Below are positions 35,938 to 44,746 of a stretch of 64,000 nt of DNA, one piece after another. The stretch spans positions 248,001 through 312,000 of the forward strand of contig JAJFKW010000006.1 of assembly GCA_021773015.1 (NCBI GenBank), in the 5' to 3' direction. The stretch comes from Woeseia sp. (lineage in GTDB: Bacteria > Pseudomonadota > Gammaproteobacteria > Steroidobacterales > Woeseiaceae). The notes under the pieces were generated by a model, which saw only the letters and a list, made by a program, of their open reading frames with translations, was not told the DNA's origin and made no database searches. Numbering within the stretch: the stretch's first letter is position 1; each line of letters starts with the position of its first letter. The translations under genes were made by a program, and so were the position numbers.

Positions 35938-36698
35938 AGCAGTAGAGCCAGGTAAATCGCCACCTCGGTAACTTGTTGCGTAGCACCGAGACAATCACCG
36001 GTATATCCGCCGATTCTGCGTTCGAATATGCCACGGCTCAGCAGGTGGCCCACAATCAGCGCGCCAAATATAAAAAATGCCGCAGCCGATGATATTCCAA
36101 TGTATACGCCAAAAAGACAAGCTACGCCGGTTAACGCTGCAACGAACAAGCTGACGGAATCTACACCGTCTGCCGTGGCCTTGCCTGCCCCTGAGTCGCG
36201 AACATAGCGGCTAGTTGCAATAACAACAACGCTAGACACGCGGCTGAGGCAATGTGCCGCAACTAACGCAATTGCCGCGACTTCCGGCTGAAGTTTTGCG
36301 ATTGCCGCTATCTTCAGCGACAGCATCATCATCAATGATGCCGCGCCGTAAACGCCAATCCGGCTGTCTTTCATGATTTCTAACGTACGTTGCCGATCTG
36401 TGGCGCCACCAACACCGTCGAAAGTATCGGCGAGTCCGTCCTCGTGAAACGCGCCTGTTAGCAACAGCGTACCTGCAGTGCTTAGCAATGCTGCTAACAA
36501 CGCGCCGAAATACTGGGCAGCGAACCAAAATATGCTGGCAGCAACACCGCCGATCGCAAGCCCGACGACTGCGTAATACCGCGGGCCTGCCGCCGCTCGA
36601 GTTTCGGAATAGATATTGCTCGAATCGATCGGCAGCCGCGTTAGAAACTGAATCGCCAACAAAAAAGTATAAAGCTCTTCCTTTACTCTAAGAATCAT
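35934..36698 (-). CDS. cobS: Adenosylcobinamide-GDP ribazoletransferase (cobalamin synthase) CobS
   Basis: Integral inner-membrane enzyme joining adenosylcobinamide-GDP and alpha-ribazole. The 254-residue protein has the N-terminal LLAIQFLTRLPI, the motif AFHEDGLADTFDGVGG...RTLEIMKDSRIGVYG (about 85-120) with its conserved acidic residues, and several hydrophobic helices. It overlaps cobT by 4 bases at its start and cobC by 4 at its end. Confidence 0.95.
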   Translation of the reverse strand: MILRVKEELYTFLLAIQFLTRLPIDSSNIYSETRAAAGPRYYAVVGLAIGGVAASIFWFAAQYFGALLAALLSTAGTLLLTGAFHEDGLADTFDGVGGATDRQRTLEIMKDSRIGVYGAASLMMMLSLKIAAIAKLQPEVAAIALVAAHCLSRVSSVVVIATSRYVRDSGAGKATADGVDSVSLFVAALTGVACLFGVYIGISSAAAFFIFGALIVGHLLSRGIFERRIGGYTGDCLGATQQVTEVAIYLALLL

Positions 36699-37720
36699 GC
36701 GGGCCCACTCACCCCAGCACTTTCAAAACTGGCCATATCGCACAGCATAGCCGCCGCACACTGCAGCAACGGCCACGCGAGCAATGCACCGGTTCCTTCA
36801 CCCAATCGGAGACCGAGATTCAGCAAAGGGCGGACGCCCAGCGCGTCAACGACATACCGGTGACCGGCCTCCGCAGAAAAATGAGCGAATACCATATTTG
36901 TTTTACTCGCCGGTTCGTATGCGATGGCTGCCGCCGCTGCCGCAGACGCAATGAAACCGTCGACGACAATCAGTTTTCCATCTGTCGCAGCTTGCAGCAT
37001 CGCACCGACCATAATTACGATTTCGAAGCCCCCGTACTCCGTAAGTACTTCGTCAACGCTCAAGACTCCCGGTACCCTGTTGGCTGCTGTGTTTAACAAA
37101 GCAGATTTATTTGCCAATCCTGCATCATCCAAACCAGTGCCCCTACCAACAAGGTCTCTGATCGGTAGGCCCAGCAGCTTGTGCCCGATCATCGTCGCTG
37201 CAGACGTATTGCCAATACCCATTTCTCCGAAACAGACAGCGTCAAGGTTGTCCGAACTGGGCAATTCGCGGCCATAGTTCAGTGCTAGTTCACGCTGACT
37301 GCTGGACATCGCGGAAGTCTTAGCAAAATTCTCAGTACCGGCACCAATCCGTCGACTAATGAGGTCAGAGTGTTGAATGGCATCTCCAGCGACACCAGCG
37401 TCAACCACACGCACATCAACGCCTAAAGTATCAGCAAAACTATTTGCGGCAGCACCTCCTGCCAAGAAATTCAGCACCATCTGCGCAGTTACCTCCTGCG
37501 GGTAGGCCGACACACCAGACCTCGCCACCCCATGATCGGCAGCGATGATGGTGAGCTGACATTGCTGCATTCTTGGCGTTGTCGTTTCTTGCACCGCCCC
37601 AATTTGGAAGGCGAGCTCCTCGATACGTCCTAGCGACCCTACTGGCTTTGTTTTTCCATCTATAGCTCGCTGAAGATCAGACAGTGAGAATTCGCTATGG
37701 TCGTGGTTTTTGGAGTGCAT
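36695..37720 (-). CDS. cobT: Nicotinate-nucleotide-dimethylbenzimidazole phosphoribosyltransferase CobT
   Basis: Makes alpha-ribazole phosphate from the lower ligand base and nicotinate mononucleotide. The 341-residue product has DGKTKPVGSLGRIEELA (about 15-35), IIAADHGVARSGVSAYPQEVTAQMV, GEMGIGNTSAATM and the C-terminal LGLRLGEGTGALLAWPLL with the catalytic Glu. It opens the minus-strand cobT-S-C-O run. No B12 box was found in the 282 bases upstream, so this run may not share the btuB riboswitch. Confidence 0.96.
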   Translation of the reverse strand: MHSKNHDHSEFSLSDLQRAIDGKTKPVGSLGRIEELAFQIGAVQETTTPRMQQCQLTIIAADHGVARSGVSAYPQEVTAQMVLNFLAGGAAANSFADTLGVDVRVVDAGVAGDAIQHSDLISRRIGAGTENFAKTSAMSSSQRELALNYGRELPSSDNLDAVCFGEMGIGNTSAATMIGHKLLGLPIRDLVGRGTGLDDAGLANKSALLNTAANRVPGVLSVDEVLTEYGGFEIVIMVGAMLQAATDGKLIVVDGFIASAAAAAAIAYEPASKTNMVFAHFSAEAGHRYVVDALGVRPLLNLGLRLGEGTGALLAWPLLQCAAAMLCDMASFESAGVSGPA

Positions 37721-38002
37721 CTTGCTTCCTCAAAATCGTCACTCGAGTGATGTCTGTGGCAGAGAGGGTGATTTATGACTACCTGGGCCGAATCGCGGAG
37801 AGTAACCAACACGATTAGCAATTCGCCAGACTTATTTTTGGAAATATTGAATTACGCTTGAAAATTCACGCCGCTGCGCGCTCGCTATGCCGCCGCACCA
37901 GGACTCACAAACGTCAGAATGCGCCCTTTAGACAACAAATCAACAACTGCAGCCGTCGACGGCAGCTTTGCAAACTCGGAGTTATGCGGCTAAATTCCTT
38001 AA

Positions 38003-39073
38003 ATGATGAAGCGCATCGCAACGTTGGTCGTGGCAATATTCTGCTCCTCGCCAGATTTAGCCTGCTACGCAAAGGACCAGCCACTTTTTCTCGACGATAC
38101 GATATTGCAGGCAACGCTAACGGCGCCGCTTTCCGTAGCGTATGGACAAAAAGAGCAGGAAGATAGGGACTTCTTGCGCGGTCGTTGGGAATACCTAGAC
38201 GACGCTGGAAAGCCCCAACCGTTAGCGGTATCGATTCGCGCCCGTGGAAATTTTCGCCGGCTTAATTGCGATTTGCCGCCATTACAGTTGAATTTCAAGA
38301 AATCTGAAGTCGGCGACTCCGTCTTTGCTGGCCAGAATAAGCTGAAACTTGTTTCCCCCTGCGCCTATGGCAAGAATCATCAACAGCGACTGATACTCGA
38401 ATATCTTGCTTATCGAACATTAGAAGTACTGACCGAGCACAGCCTGCGCACTCGACTACTAAAGCTGAACTACGTGGATGAGCGCCAATCCTTAAAGCTA
38501 TGGTCACACCTAGCATTCCTAATCGAGGATACTGACGAGATGGCGCGCCGCCTGAGCATGCAGCGTGCTCGTTTGCCGAAAGTTAATTCGGTGCAGTTAG
38601 ACAAATACTCGATGGCGCTTGTTGAGATTTTTCAGCTACTCATTGCCAACAATGATTATTCACTTCTCCGCGGGCAACCGGACGCACCGTGTTGTCACAA
38701 CATTGACATCGTTGGATCCGACGACGCCAGCAACAACCTAATACCAATTCCTTACGATTTCGATTTCTCCGGGCTTGTCAACGCACCGTATGCGCGCCCG
38801 CAGCGCAATATGCGCATTCGTACCGTCCGCACCAGAAAATATCGCGGGCGTTGTGTACCGCCAGATGTATGGGATCAAGTAGTAAAGCACGTTCAATCGA
38901 AACAACTGGAAGTTAACGCCGTTTACGAGGACTCAGCCGAATTGAACGCAAGCATGAAGCGGAAAACATTAAGATATATCCGCGCCTTTTTCGAGACAAT
39001 TGACAATCCACAAAGTTTGCAGCGCAAAGTGTTTTCGCAGTGCCGCGGCCAAAAATATGTTTCTCCCAATTAA
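38003..39073 (+). CDS. Exported CotH-like putative kinase
   Basis: I cannot name a precise family. The 356-residue precursor has a signal peptide (MMKRIATLVVAIFCSSPDLACYA). Features that recall CotH-type atypical protein kinases: an N-terminal beta-rich part with SIRARGNFRR (about 77-86) and NKLKLVSPC (Lys113/Lys115); a helix with LEYLAYRTLEVLTEHSLRTRLL; and near the end ANNDYS (Asn216-Asn217-Asp218), CHNI (232) and PIPYDFDFSGLVNAPYA (Asp252, Asp254), resembling the catalytic Asp and metal-binding DxD of CotH. Kinase function is therefore plausible but inferred. Its end overlaps the next gene by 17 bases, indicating coupled translation with a phosphatase. Cys residues could form disulfides in the periplasm. 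Confidence 0.6.
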   Translation: MMKRIATLVVAIFCSSPDLACYAKDQPLFLDDTILQATLTAPLSVAYGQKEQEDRDFLRGRWEYLDDAGKPQPLAVSIRARGNFRRLNCDLPPLQLNFKKSEVGDSVFAGQNKLKLVSPCAYGKNHQQRLILEYLAYRTLEVLTEHSLRTRLLKLNYVDERQSLKLWSHLAFLIEDTDEMARRLSMQRARLPKVNSVQLDKYSMALVEIFQLLIANNDYSLLRGQPDAPCCHNIDIVGSDDASNNLIPIPYDFDFSGLVNAPYARPQRNMRIRTVRTRKYRGRCVPPDVWDQVVKHVQSKQLEVNAVYEDSAELNASMKRKTLRYIRAFFETIDNPQSLQRKVFSQCRGQKYVSPN

Positions 39074-40943
39074 ACTGAAACCCTGTGTAGCCATCGCGCT
39101 TATTTGCCTGCCGTTTGTATGCATGCAGGCGGTAAATGCTGATCAATGGCGATGGGATGGCGTTGATAGAGTCGTTGCCATTGCTGATATTCATGGTGCC
39201 TATCCAGCCTTCGTCGAATTGCTACATGCGACGGATCTTATCGACGAAGACCTCAAATGGGCCGGCGGCACGAATCATCTGGTTAGTCTTGGTGACTTGT
39301 TGGATCGCGGCTCGCAATCTCGCGCAGTTATGGACATTTTGATCCGCTTGCAGCACGAAGCCGATGCAGCCGGTGGTCGTGTACACGTCGTTGCCGGCAA
39401 TCACGAGTTGATGAATGTAATTGGTGATCTTCGTTACGTATCCGATGCCGAGTATTTAGCTTTTTCTACCGACGAAACCCACGCGATGCGAGATCAAGCT
39501 TACACGAATTTCGTAAATCTGCGATCGCACCTGGACATGGCTGAAAGCACGGATCGCGACAGCTTCGACAAACAATTTCCCGATGGTTTTTTCGCGCACC
39601 GTGCTGCCTTCTCTGCCAAAGGGCATTACGGTAAATGGATATTGTCGATGCCAGCCGTCGTTGTCGTCAATGATATCGCTTTTGTTCACGGTGGCTTACC
39701 GGAGATGGTGAGCAAACAAAGCCTTGAGGCGTTAAACGACGAATACCGAAGCACCGTTAGCGAATTCTTACAGCTTTGGTACGACCTGACCAAAGCGGCA
39801 GTACTGCCAAATAATTTACTTCACGATCCGAGCGACTTAGCTCGCGATGCAAGCAAATTATTGGAGCTGAGTGACTGCCGGCTACCGCACGCACAGCAAA
39901 CTAATTGCTCCCCATCGGAACAGAACGTCTTCACGCACTCACAGAAGCTTGCGAGATTAATTGCGGTGAGCGACTCGCCAGTCCTTGGTTCAAATGGACC
40001 GCTGTGGTATCGAGGGGCAATCTATTGCCCGACAATCCTTGAAGGCCCGATACTTGATGCCGCACTAAAGCGAATTGGAGCAAATGAGGTCATTGTTGGA
40101 CATACACCAACCACGGATTCTCGTGCGCACACGACGTACGGTGGCAAACTCACGACACTCGACACCGGTATGCTAGTAGAGTACTACGCTGGCCGACCCG
40201 CGGCATTGGTCATAGACGACGGCGAACGCTACGTTCAGTATTTGAGCCCGAACGAAAAACGACAAGTCGTCAAAAACGGAAAAATAGAGGCTTACGGTTT
40301 AACGGAGGATGAATTGCAGCAGGCGCTGATGTCAGGATCGATCGTTAGCGGACATGACATCAGGGGGGACTCTCCAAGAATGGTAGAGCTGACTTACAAC
40401 GGCAAGAAACTCGTTGCCCGACATTATCCAGAAAACCGGCGGCAATGGGACAAGCAGGAGATAGCCGCCTATTCACTCAGTCAATCGTTGGGACTCGAAT
40501 TGGTGCCATTGACCGTTCATCGCACGATTGATGGTTCGCCGGGCGCGCTGCAGCTAGTTAAACCAAAGACGATCAGCGAAAGAGAACGTATTCGCAACAA
40601 TATTCACTTTGCTGGATGGTGCTCAATGCAAGCACAATTCAGTTTGATGCACGTCTGGGATTTGTTGATTGGCAATTCGAGACGAACTGCCGACAATCTC
40701 CTCTACGAAAAGCCGCTTTGGCGCCTCAAAGTCGTGCAGCATAGAGAAGCCTTTGGAAACGCAAAAAAACTCCCCAAAGGACTGCGTACAGAATCTATAT
40801 CGCTTGACCATGCCGTACGCAACGTACTCACAAACCTCAACGAGGAAACGTTACAATCAATAATTGGCAAGTATGTGAGCAGGAAAAAGATACTCGCCCT
40901 GCTGAGCCGTCGCGACGCATTGTTAGAACAGCTAGACGAATAA
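39057..40943 (+). CDS. Exported Shewanella-like PPP phosphatase fused to a degenerate kinase-like domain
   Basis: From the ATG at 39057 the protein has 628 residues with a signal peptide (residues 1-28, ending AVNA). Residues about 38-400 form a PPP phosphatase of the Shewanella-like (Shelph) type: ADIHG (43-47), GDLLDRG (79-85), GNHELMNVIGDLRYV (114-128), FVHGGL (209-214) and VGHTPT (347-352); the metal ligands look intact. Residues about 440-628 recall a PI-kinase/Fam20-like fold: a Lys-rich strand (NGKKLVARHY), a possible alpha-C Glu (QEIAAYSL), a hinge-like GALQLVK, LIGNSRRTADN (537-547) and VVQHREAF (559-566). Active relatives, as I recall them, have N-x-D-R and IDH here; R542 and Q561 suggest lost catalysis. 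Coupled to the upstream CotH-like gene. Confidence 0.75.
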   Translation: MFLPIKLKPCVAIALICLPFVCMQAVNADQWRWDGVDRVVAIADIHGAYPAFVELLHATDLIDEDLKWAGGTNHLVSLGDLLDRGSQSRAVMDILIRLQHEADAAGGRVHVVAGNHELMNVIGDLRYVSDAEYLAFSTDETHAMRDQAYTNFVNLRSHLDMAESTDRDSFDKQFPDGFFAHRAAFSAKGHYGKWILSMPAVVVVNDIAFVHGGLPEMVSKQSLEALNDEYRSTVSEFLQLWYDLTKAAVLPNNLLHDPSDLARDASKLLELSDCRLPHAQQTNCSPSEQNVFTHSQKLARLIAVSDSPVLGSNGPLWYRGAIYCPTILEGPILDAALKRIGANEVIVGHTPTTDSRAHTTYGGKLTTLDTGMLVEYYAGRPAALVIDDGERYVQYLSPNEKRQVVKNGKIEAYGLTEDELQQALMSGSIVSGHDIRGDSPRMVELTYNGKKLVARHYPENRRQWDKQEIAAYSLSQSLGLELVPLTVHRTIDGSPGALQLVKPKTISERERIRNNIHFAGWCSMQAQFSLMHVWDLLIGNSRRTADNLLYEKPLWRLKVVQHREAFGNAKKLPKGLRTESISLDHAVRNVLTNLNEETLQSIIGKYVSRKKILALLSRRDALLEQLDE

Positions 40944-40955
40944 GTAGGAATTCAA

Positions 40956-41720
40956 TTAGGTATCTTCAGAGCCCTGCCGAATTGCTGCGCTACGGATTTT
41001 CTCTTGCTTACGCTGCCGTTTTTTTCTTTCGAGGTGCTGCGATTCAAGCCCGTCACCGAATGTACACACGGCGATAGTCGTATAGTTAAAGAACACAGTG
41101 AGCACCACGGCAACTTCAATCGAGTGTATGCCGGCGGCAATACCAACTCCAATGGCTGTCAGAATAAATAGAGTGTCGAATGTATCGCTCAATGTGCGGC
41201 GAAAACGGACACCGGCGACAATTCCGGCCAGACTGAAGGCAAGCGCAAGACTATGTTGTACGACTGTCACAATGCCCGCTACAACGGCTGGCAATACAAG
41301 TGCAGTTTCGTCCAGTGAATGGTCGTGCACAGTATCGTTATGGATTGATTTGTACACCCAAGAGACAGGTAGCATCAGCAGCAATGTTGAGAGCATTGCA
41401 TAGAATAACGATAGCGCGTCACGCAACCAATCGACGTGCAGGCTATTCGCCAGCGGGTTTTGCGCTTCGAGACCTTGCTCTGCACCGACATTATTGGAAT
41501 TGCGGATAATGTCTTGCAAACCGTCAATATGCCGATCCGCAGTCGGTCTAAACTCATTAAGTCCGCCCAGCGGCATGTCGCCGATGAGCTTTGGGAAAAT
41601 CGTCAACAACAGCGTAAACGTAATTGCCAGCACGGCGTAATAAGCCGAGATCCGCCAAAACAGACGAAGCATCAAGCCCTTATCAATGGCGTGACCTCCA
41701 ATGTCGTTACGGTTGGACAT
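40956..41720 (-). CDS. DUF4956-type membrane protein
   Basis: A 254-residue inner-membrane protein. Hydrophobic segments lie at about 20-45, 103-125 and 135-205. The core SLALAFSLAGIVAGVRFRRTLSDTFDTLFILTAIGVGIAAGI (about 155-200) matches the DUF4956 pattern with its RFR motif. The C-terminus is highly basic and cytoplasmic (ERKKRQRKQEKIRSAAIRQ). Function unknown. As I recall, DUF4956 genes often sit near CotH kinases and VTC-type polyphosphate polymerases; here a CotH-like gene is nearby but no VTC domain is present. Its 3' end faces the phosphatase gene with a 12-base gap. Confidence 0.7.
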   Translation of the reverse strand: MSNRNDIGGHAIDKGLMLRLFWRISAYYAVLAITFTLLLTIFPKLIGDMPLGGLNEFRPTADRHIDGLQDIIRNSNNVGAEQGLEAQNPLANSLHVDWLRDALSLFYAMLSTLLLMLPVSWVYKSIHNDTVHDHSLDETALVLPAVVAGIVTVVQHSLALAFSLAGIVAGVRFRRTLSDTFDTLFILTAIGVGIAAGIHSIEVAVVLTVFFNYTTIAVCTFGDGLESQHLERKKRQRKQEKIRSAAIRQGSEDT

Positions 41721-41836
41721 TTTCCAACCATAGATTTATTGCACAAAAATAGCAAAGCCGGCGGACGCAAGGCGACAAACGTCCTGGCAACAATAAGGTC
41801 AGATTCCTACCCCGAAGATGACAATACTGACGGCAA

Positions 41837-42271
41837 CTAAGCGAAATGCCTGCGGGGTAAGAAAGTTCCGTTGAGAGCACCGCTCGGCCGCCGCAACTCA
41901 CTAAGAAATAATGCCTTATCAAACAAAATATCTTTGCTTAGCAATTGAATGCCCGCATTTGCGACCTGTTTCGCCTGCGCGGCCGGTAAGCGGGTTGCCG
42001 ACCAGAGAAAAATACGCGTAGTTGTTAAAGAGCTATTAGCTAATAACTCGTTTACAAGGCCGAGGCTGTCTATCCGCGCCACTAACGGACTGACGAACAG
42101 AATGTCGAGCGAATTTCCCACCAAAAATTCGGTGATCGCATCGCCAGAGAGAAACGAGTGAAATTCGGCTTGGGTTCCACGCAACAAACTTCGCAACAGG
42201 TCTACGGTCATCGGGTCATCATCGAAAGCCGCGACTACGCGTCCAGCGAAGTCGTCTGATGCAACCACCAT
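41837..42271 (-). CDS. Receiver-like protein lacking a clear phospho-acceptor Asp
   Basis: A 144-residue protein (ATG at 42271, with AGGG about 11 bases before; a TTG start eight codons upstream is possible). The layout follows a CheY receiver: an acidic cluster AAFDDDPMTVDLLRSLL, then LDILFVSPLVARIDSLGLVNELL where the Asp at the end of beta3 would be, IFLWSATRLPAAQAKQV for the Ser/Thr position and QLLSKDILFD for the Lys. The expected phospho-acceptor Asp appears replaced by Ser/Pro. It may be a phosphorylation-independent pseudo-receiver. No output domain or partner kinase is adjacent. Confidence 0.5.
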   Translation of the reverse strand: MVVASDDFAGRVVAAFDDDPMTVDLLRSLLRGTQAEFHSFLSGDAITEFLVGNSLDILFVSPLVARIDSLGLVNELLANSSLTTTRIFLWSATRLPAAQAKQVANAGIQLLSKDILFDKALFLSELRRPSGALNGTFLPRRHFA

Positions 42272-42509
42272 CGTTACAAAAGCCCTAATCTGCAAGCGGA
42301 AGATCGGCTAAGGCGGGCCGCTTTATATGCAGCATATGGACTCGCTTTTATTCTTCTCATGCCGGCACCTCCCTATCGATATTTGCGTCACCAATTCGAT
42401 CAACAGCAGCCACTGTTACTGTTGGCCGCAGTCGGCTCGGGTACAGGCGTTTAATAACGGCTACCCTTGGATAGATATCGGCAGAAATCCCGCGATCTTT
42501 AGTAGCGCC

Positions 42510-42538
42510 CGAGGACCTAAATCTCGTTTAGGTCCTCG
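42510..42538. terminator. Perfect 12-bp hairpin between two minus-strand genes
   Basis: CGAGGACCTAAA-TCTCG-TTTAGGTCCTCG is a perfect 12-bp stem with a 5-base loop in the 313-base gap downstream of the TonB receptor gene. There is no long T-tract on the minus side and only a mixed T-rich run on the plus side, so it may stabilise the mRNA end or terminate weakly. The rest of the gap (42272-42584) shows no gene. Confidence 0.55.
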
Positions 42539-42584
42539 TGATCTGGTTGTTTCTGACAAGCGGCGTTGTTAGTTGCAGGCTAGC

Positions 42585-44648
42585 CTAGAAGTGCCAACGA
42601 ATTCCGGCATGAATTGACCGGCCCGGCAGCGGCACAGTGTCTTTCAATGGGGATGCGTGGTGGCGGGCGTCTTCATCCGTTAAATTACTCAGACGAGCAA
42701 ATACGAAAACACCGTGGTCCTCCAATGCGTAGGAAGCATCGAGACTCAAAAGCGTGTAGCTATTCGTCGGTAACTCGCCAATTGCCAAGCGATCTTGTTC
42801 GCTAACATGGACAACATTTGCCGACAACTCGAAGCTATCTACAGAGTAGTGCAAATCCACGCCAAACCGATGCGCGGGAATGCGTGGCAAAGCGTCGCCA
42901 TTGTCTCGCTCGGCACGTACGAAGTCAGTATGTACGCGACCATGAAGATGCCTACCGTCGATATCGAACAGCTCTATTCGCATCTCGGCTTCGATACCGG
43001 CAAATTCAGCGCCGAATTGACTGTATTCGAATATTTGGAATCCATCCGCCTCGCCAGCCGTCGGCAATAGTCCAACGTAGTCGTCAACGTCGTTGAGAAA
43101 CGCCGTCACCGACCAATCTATGCGTTCAGAGTTGCCGCGCCACGTTACATCGACATTTGTCGACGTTTCCTTTCTCAATATACCGTTACCCAATACGATC
43201 GACCCACGCTCGAAACGCTGCACCGCGACATGCGGGCCATCGGCGTATAACTCTGTTGCGTTCGGATGGCGCTCTCCGATCGACAGGTGACCGGCAATGG
43301 ACATGTCTCGCGGCAGCGAGACAATTGCGCCTAGCGACGCGCCAAACGCGTTGTCGCTATAGGACACCGATAACTCAGAACCTGAAATTTTCTGACGCTC
43401 GAGACGGGCGCTGCCCTGCAGTGTTAGCTGATCCGAGACGGCGTATTCTTGGTAGACGAAAGCGCTCAGACGTTCGGTATCGGAAGGAGGAACAAACGCC
43501 TCCTCCCCTATCGCGTCAAACGCGCTGTCGTTGAACTGCAGGCCAAAGACACCCTCCAATCCACGCCACGCTGTTTGTGTTAATTCCAACCGCAGATCGG
43601 TACCGTCTGTCGCCAAAACCGTGCCGATCTCGTCACCCTCCAATTCCACGTGATCGTAATCGCTGGCAACCAATCTAAAGCGCAGCTTGTCGACTATCCC
43701 AGAAAGTTCATATTCACCGGCGAGATCGACGCGAGTCTGCTCGACATCAATTCGTACTGCTTCCGGTTCCGCATTGGGATCATCGCTATGCGACCCCGGA
43801 ACGCCGTAGTTACTGTCAAAAATGCTCGCCGAAATGCCGATATACCCCTTCTCGCCGCGTGCTGTCAGGCCGACAGCACCGCCGTCGGTCATGCTGTCGG
43901 TGTTTTCAATGATACCGAAAGCCTCGTCTTCTATATCGCCAGCGTCTGTTTCCTGTCGCCGAAGGAAGGCCGACTCCGCAAAACCGGGAATTTCTACATC
44001 TTTTGTCTCGCGGCGGAAAAAATCGAAGTGTGCCGATAGATTTCGATTCCCGAATTGGATCCAACCGGCTCCGGCACGCTCCTCGATCGCGCTGTCAGCA
44101 TTGAGCGCGAGTGTGCCCTCAACTGCTTTCTCGGGAACTGATTCGACGATGCGCCGATCAGTTATGTTGACCAACCCACCGGATGCTCCGCTGCCATACA
44201 GCAGCGTAGCCGGGCCTCGCACGATCTCAATGCTCTCGGCGAGTATGCTTTCGACAGTAGCCTGATGATCTTCACTCAGTGCCGATGCGTCCAATGCGTC
44301 CAATCCATTCGATAGAACTTGAACTCGCGGACCAAATTGACCGCGGATCACCGGTCGTGATGCGACCGGGCCAAAATAGCTGGACGAAACGCCCAATTCT
44401 TGCGAGACCGTTTCGCCAATACTGGCAGCAGCCTTCTTCGCCAAATCGTCGCCGAAGAGTACAGATGTCGGTTGCGCAAGTTCTTCAACGGTGCGGCGCA
44501 ACGGCGATGCCGTGACCGTCACTTCTTCTATATCGTGATGCAAATCAGTATCGTCGTCCGGAGTATCCGCCGCAAATAGCGTGTTATTCGTGGTTAGTTG
44601 CAGCGCGACTGCAGACATAGCCATTAAAATCTTGAACCAAGAATTCAT
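42585..44648 (-). CDS. TonB-dependent receptor, ZnuD-like
   Basis: Outer-membrane transporter of 687 residues from the ATG at 44648 (GGAG 6 bases upstream), with a signal peptide (FKILMAMSAVALQLTTNNTLFAA). A TonB-box-like EEVTVTASPLRRTVEEL precedes the plug (about 50-160): SIGETVSQELGVSSSYFGPVASRPVIRGQFGPRVQVLSNG and ESIEIVRGPATLLYGSGASGGLVNITDRRI. This plug is typical of the ZnuD zinc-receptor group. The barrel ends RSIHAGIRWHF. Acidic/His clusters (DTPDDDTDLHHD, GSHSDDPNAEPEA) fit metal binding. Zinc as substrate is inferred; no Zur box was recognised. A small Cys/His protein is encoded just upstream. Confidence 0.85.
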   Translation of the reverse strand: MNSWFKILMAMSAVALQLTTNNTLFAADTPDDDTDLHHDIEEVTVTASPLRRTVEELAQPTSVLFGDDLAKKAAASIGETVSQELGVSSSYFGPVASRPVIRGQFGPRVQVLSNGLDALDASALSEDHQATVESILAESIEIVRGPATLLYGSGASGGLVNITDRRIVESVPEKAVEGTLALNADSAIEERAGAGWIQFGNRNLSAHFDFFRRETKDVEIPGFAESAFLRRQETDAGDIEDEAFGIIENTDSMTDGGAVGLTARGEKGYIGISASIFDSNYGVPGSHSDDPNAEPEAVRIDVEQTRVDLAGEYELSGIVDKLRFRLVASDYDHVELEGDEIGTVLATDGTDLRLELTQTAWRGLEGVFGLQFNDSAFDAIGEEAFVPPSDTERLSAFVYQEYAVSDQLTLQGSARLERQKISGSELSVSYSDNAFGASLGAIVSLPRDMSIAGHLSIGERHPNATELYADGPHVAVQRFERGSIVLGNGILRKETSTNVDVTWRGNSERIDWSVTAFLNDVDDYVGLLPTAGEADGFQIFEYSQFGAEFAGIEAEMRIELFDIDGRHLHGRVHTDFVRAERDNGDALPRIPAHRFGVDLHYSVDSFELSANVVHVSEQDRLAIGELPTNSYTLLSLDASYALEDHGVFVFARLSNLTDEDARHHASPLKDTVPLPGRSIHAGIRWHF

Positions 44649-44746
44649 TGGTCTCTCCATTCCAATTCAACAACCGCCGCGGCGTACAGCTACGCTGAAC
44701 GCTTACAGATCCGAGGTGCGGAGCGCGGCGAATACAGTGCGGTGAA

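Noticed and set aside
37721-38002. Search for a second B12 riboswitch before cobT
   Set aside because: No B12 box or GGTGAAAATCCGG-like core was found by eye on the minus strand.
37858-38166. 102-codon frame before and into the CotH-like gene
   Set aside because: Overlaps the signal-peptide start of the real gene and has a basic, Cys-scattered product without motifs.
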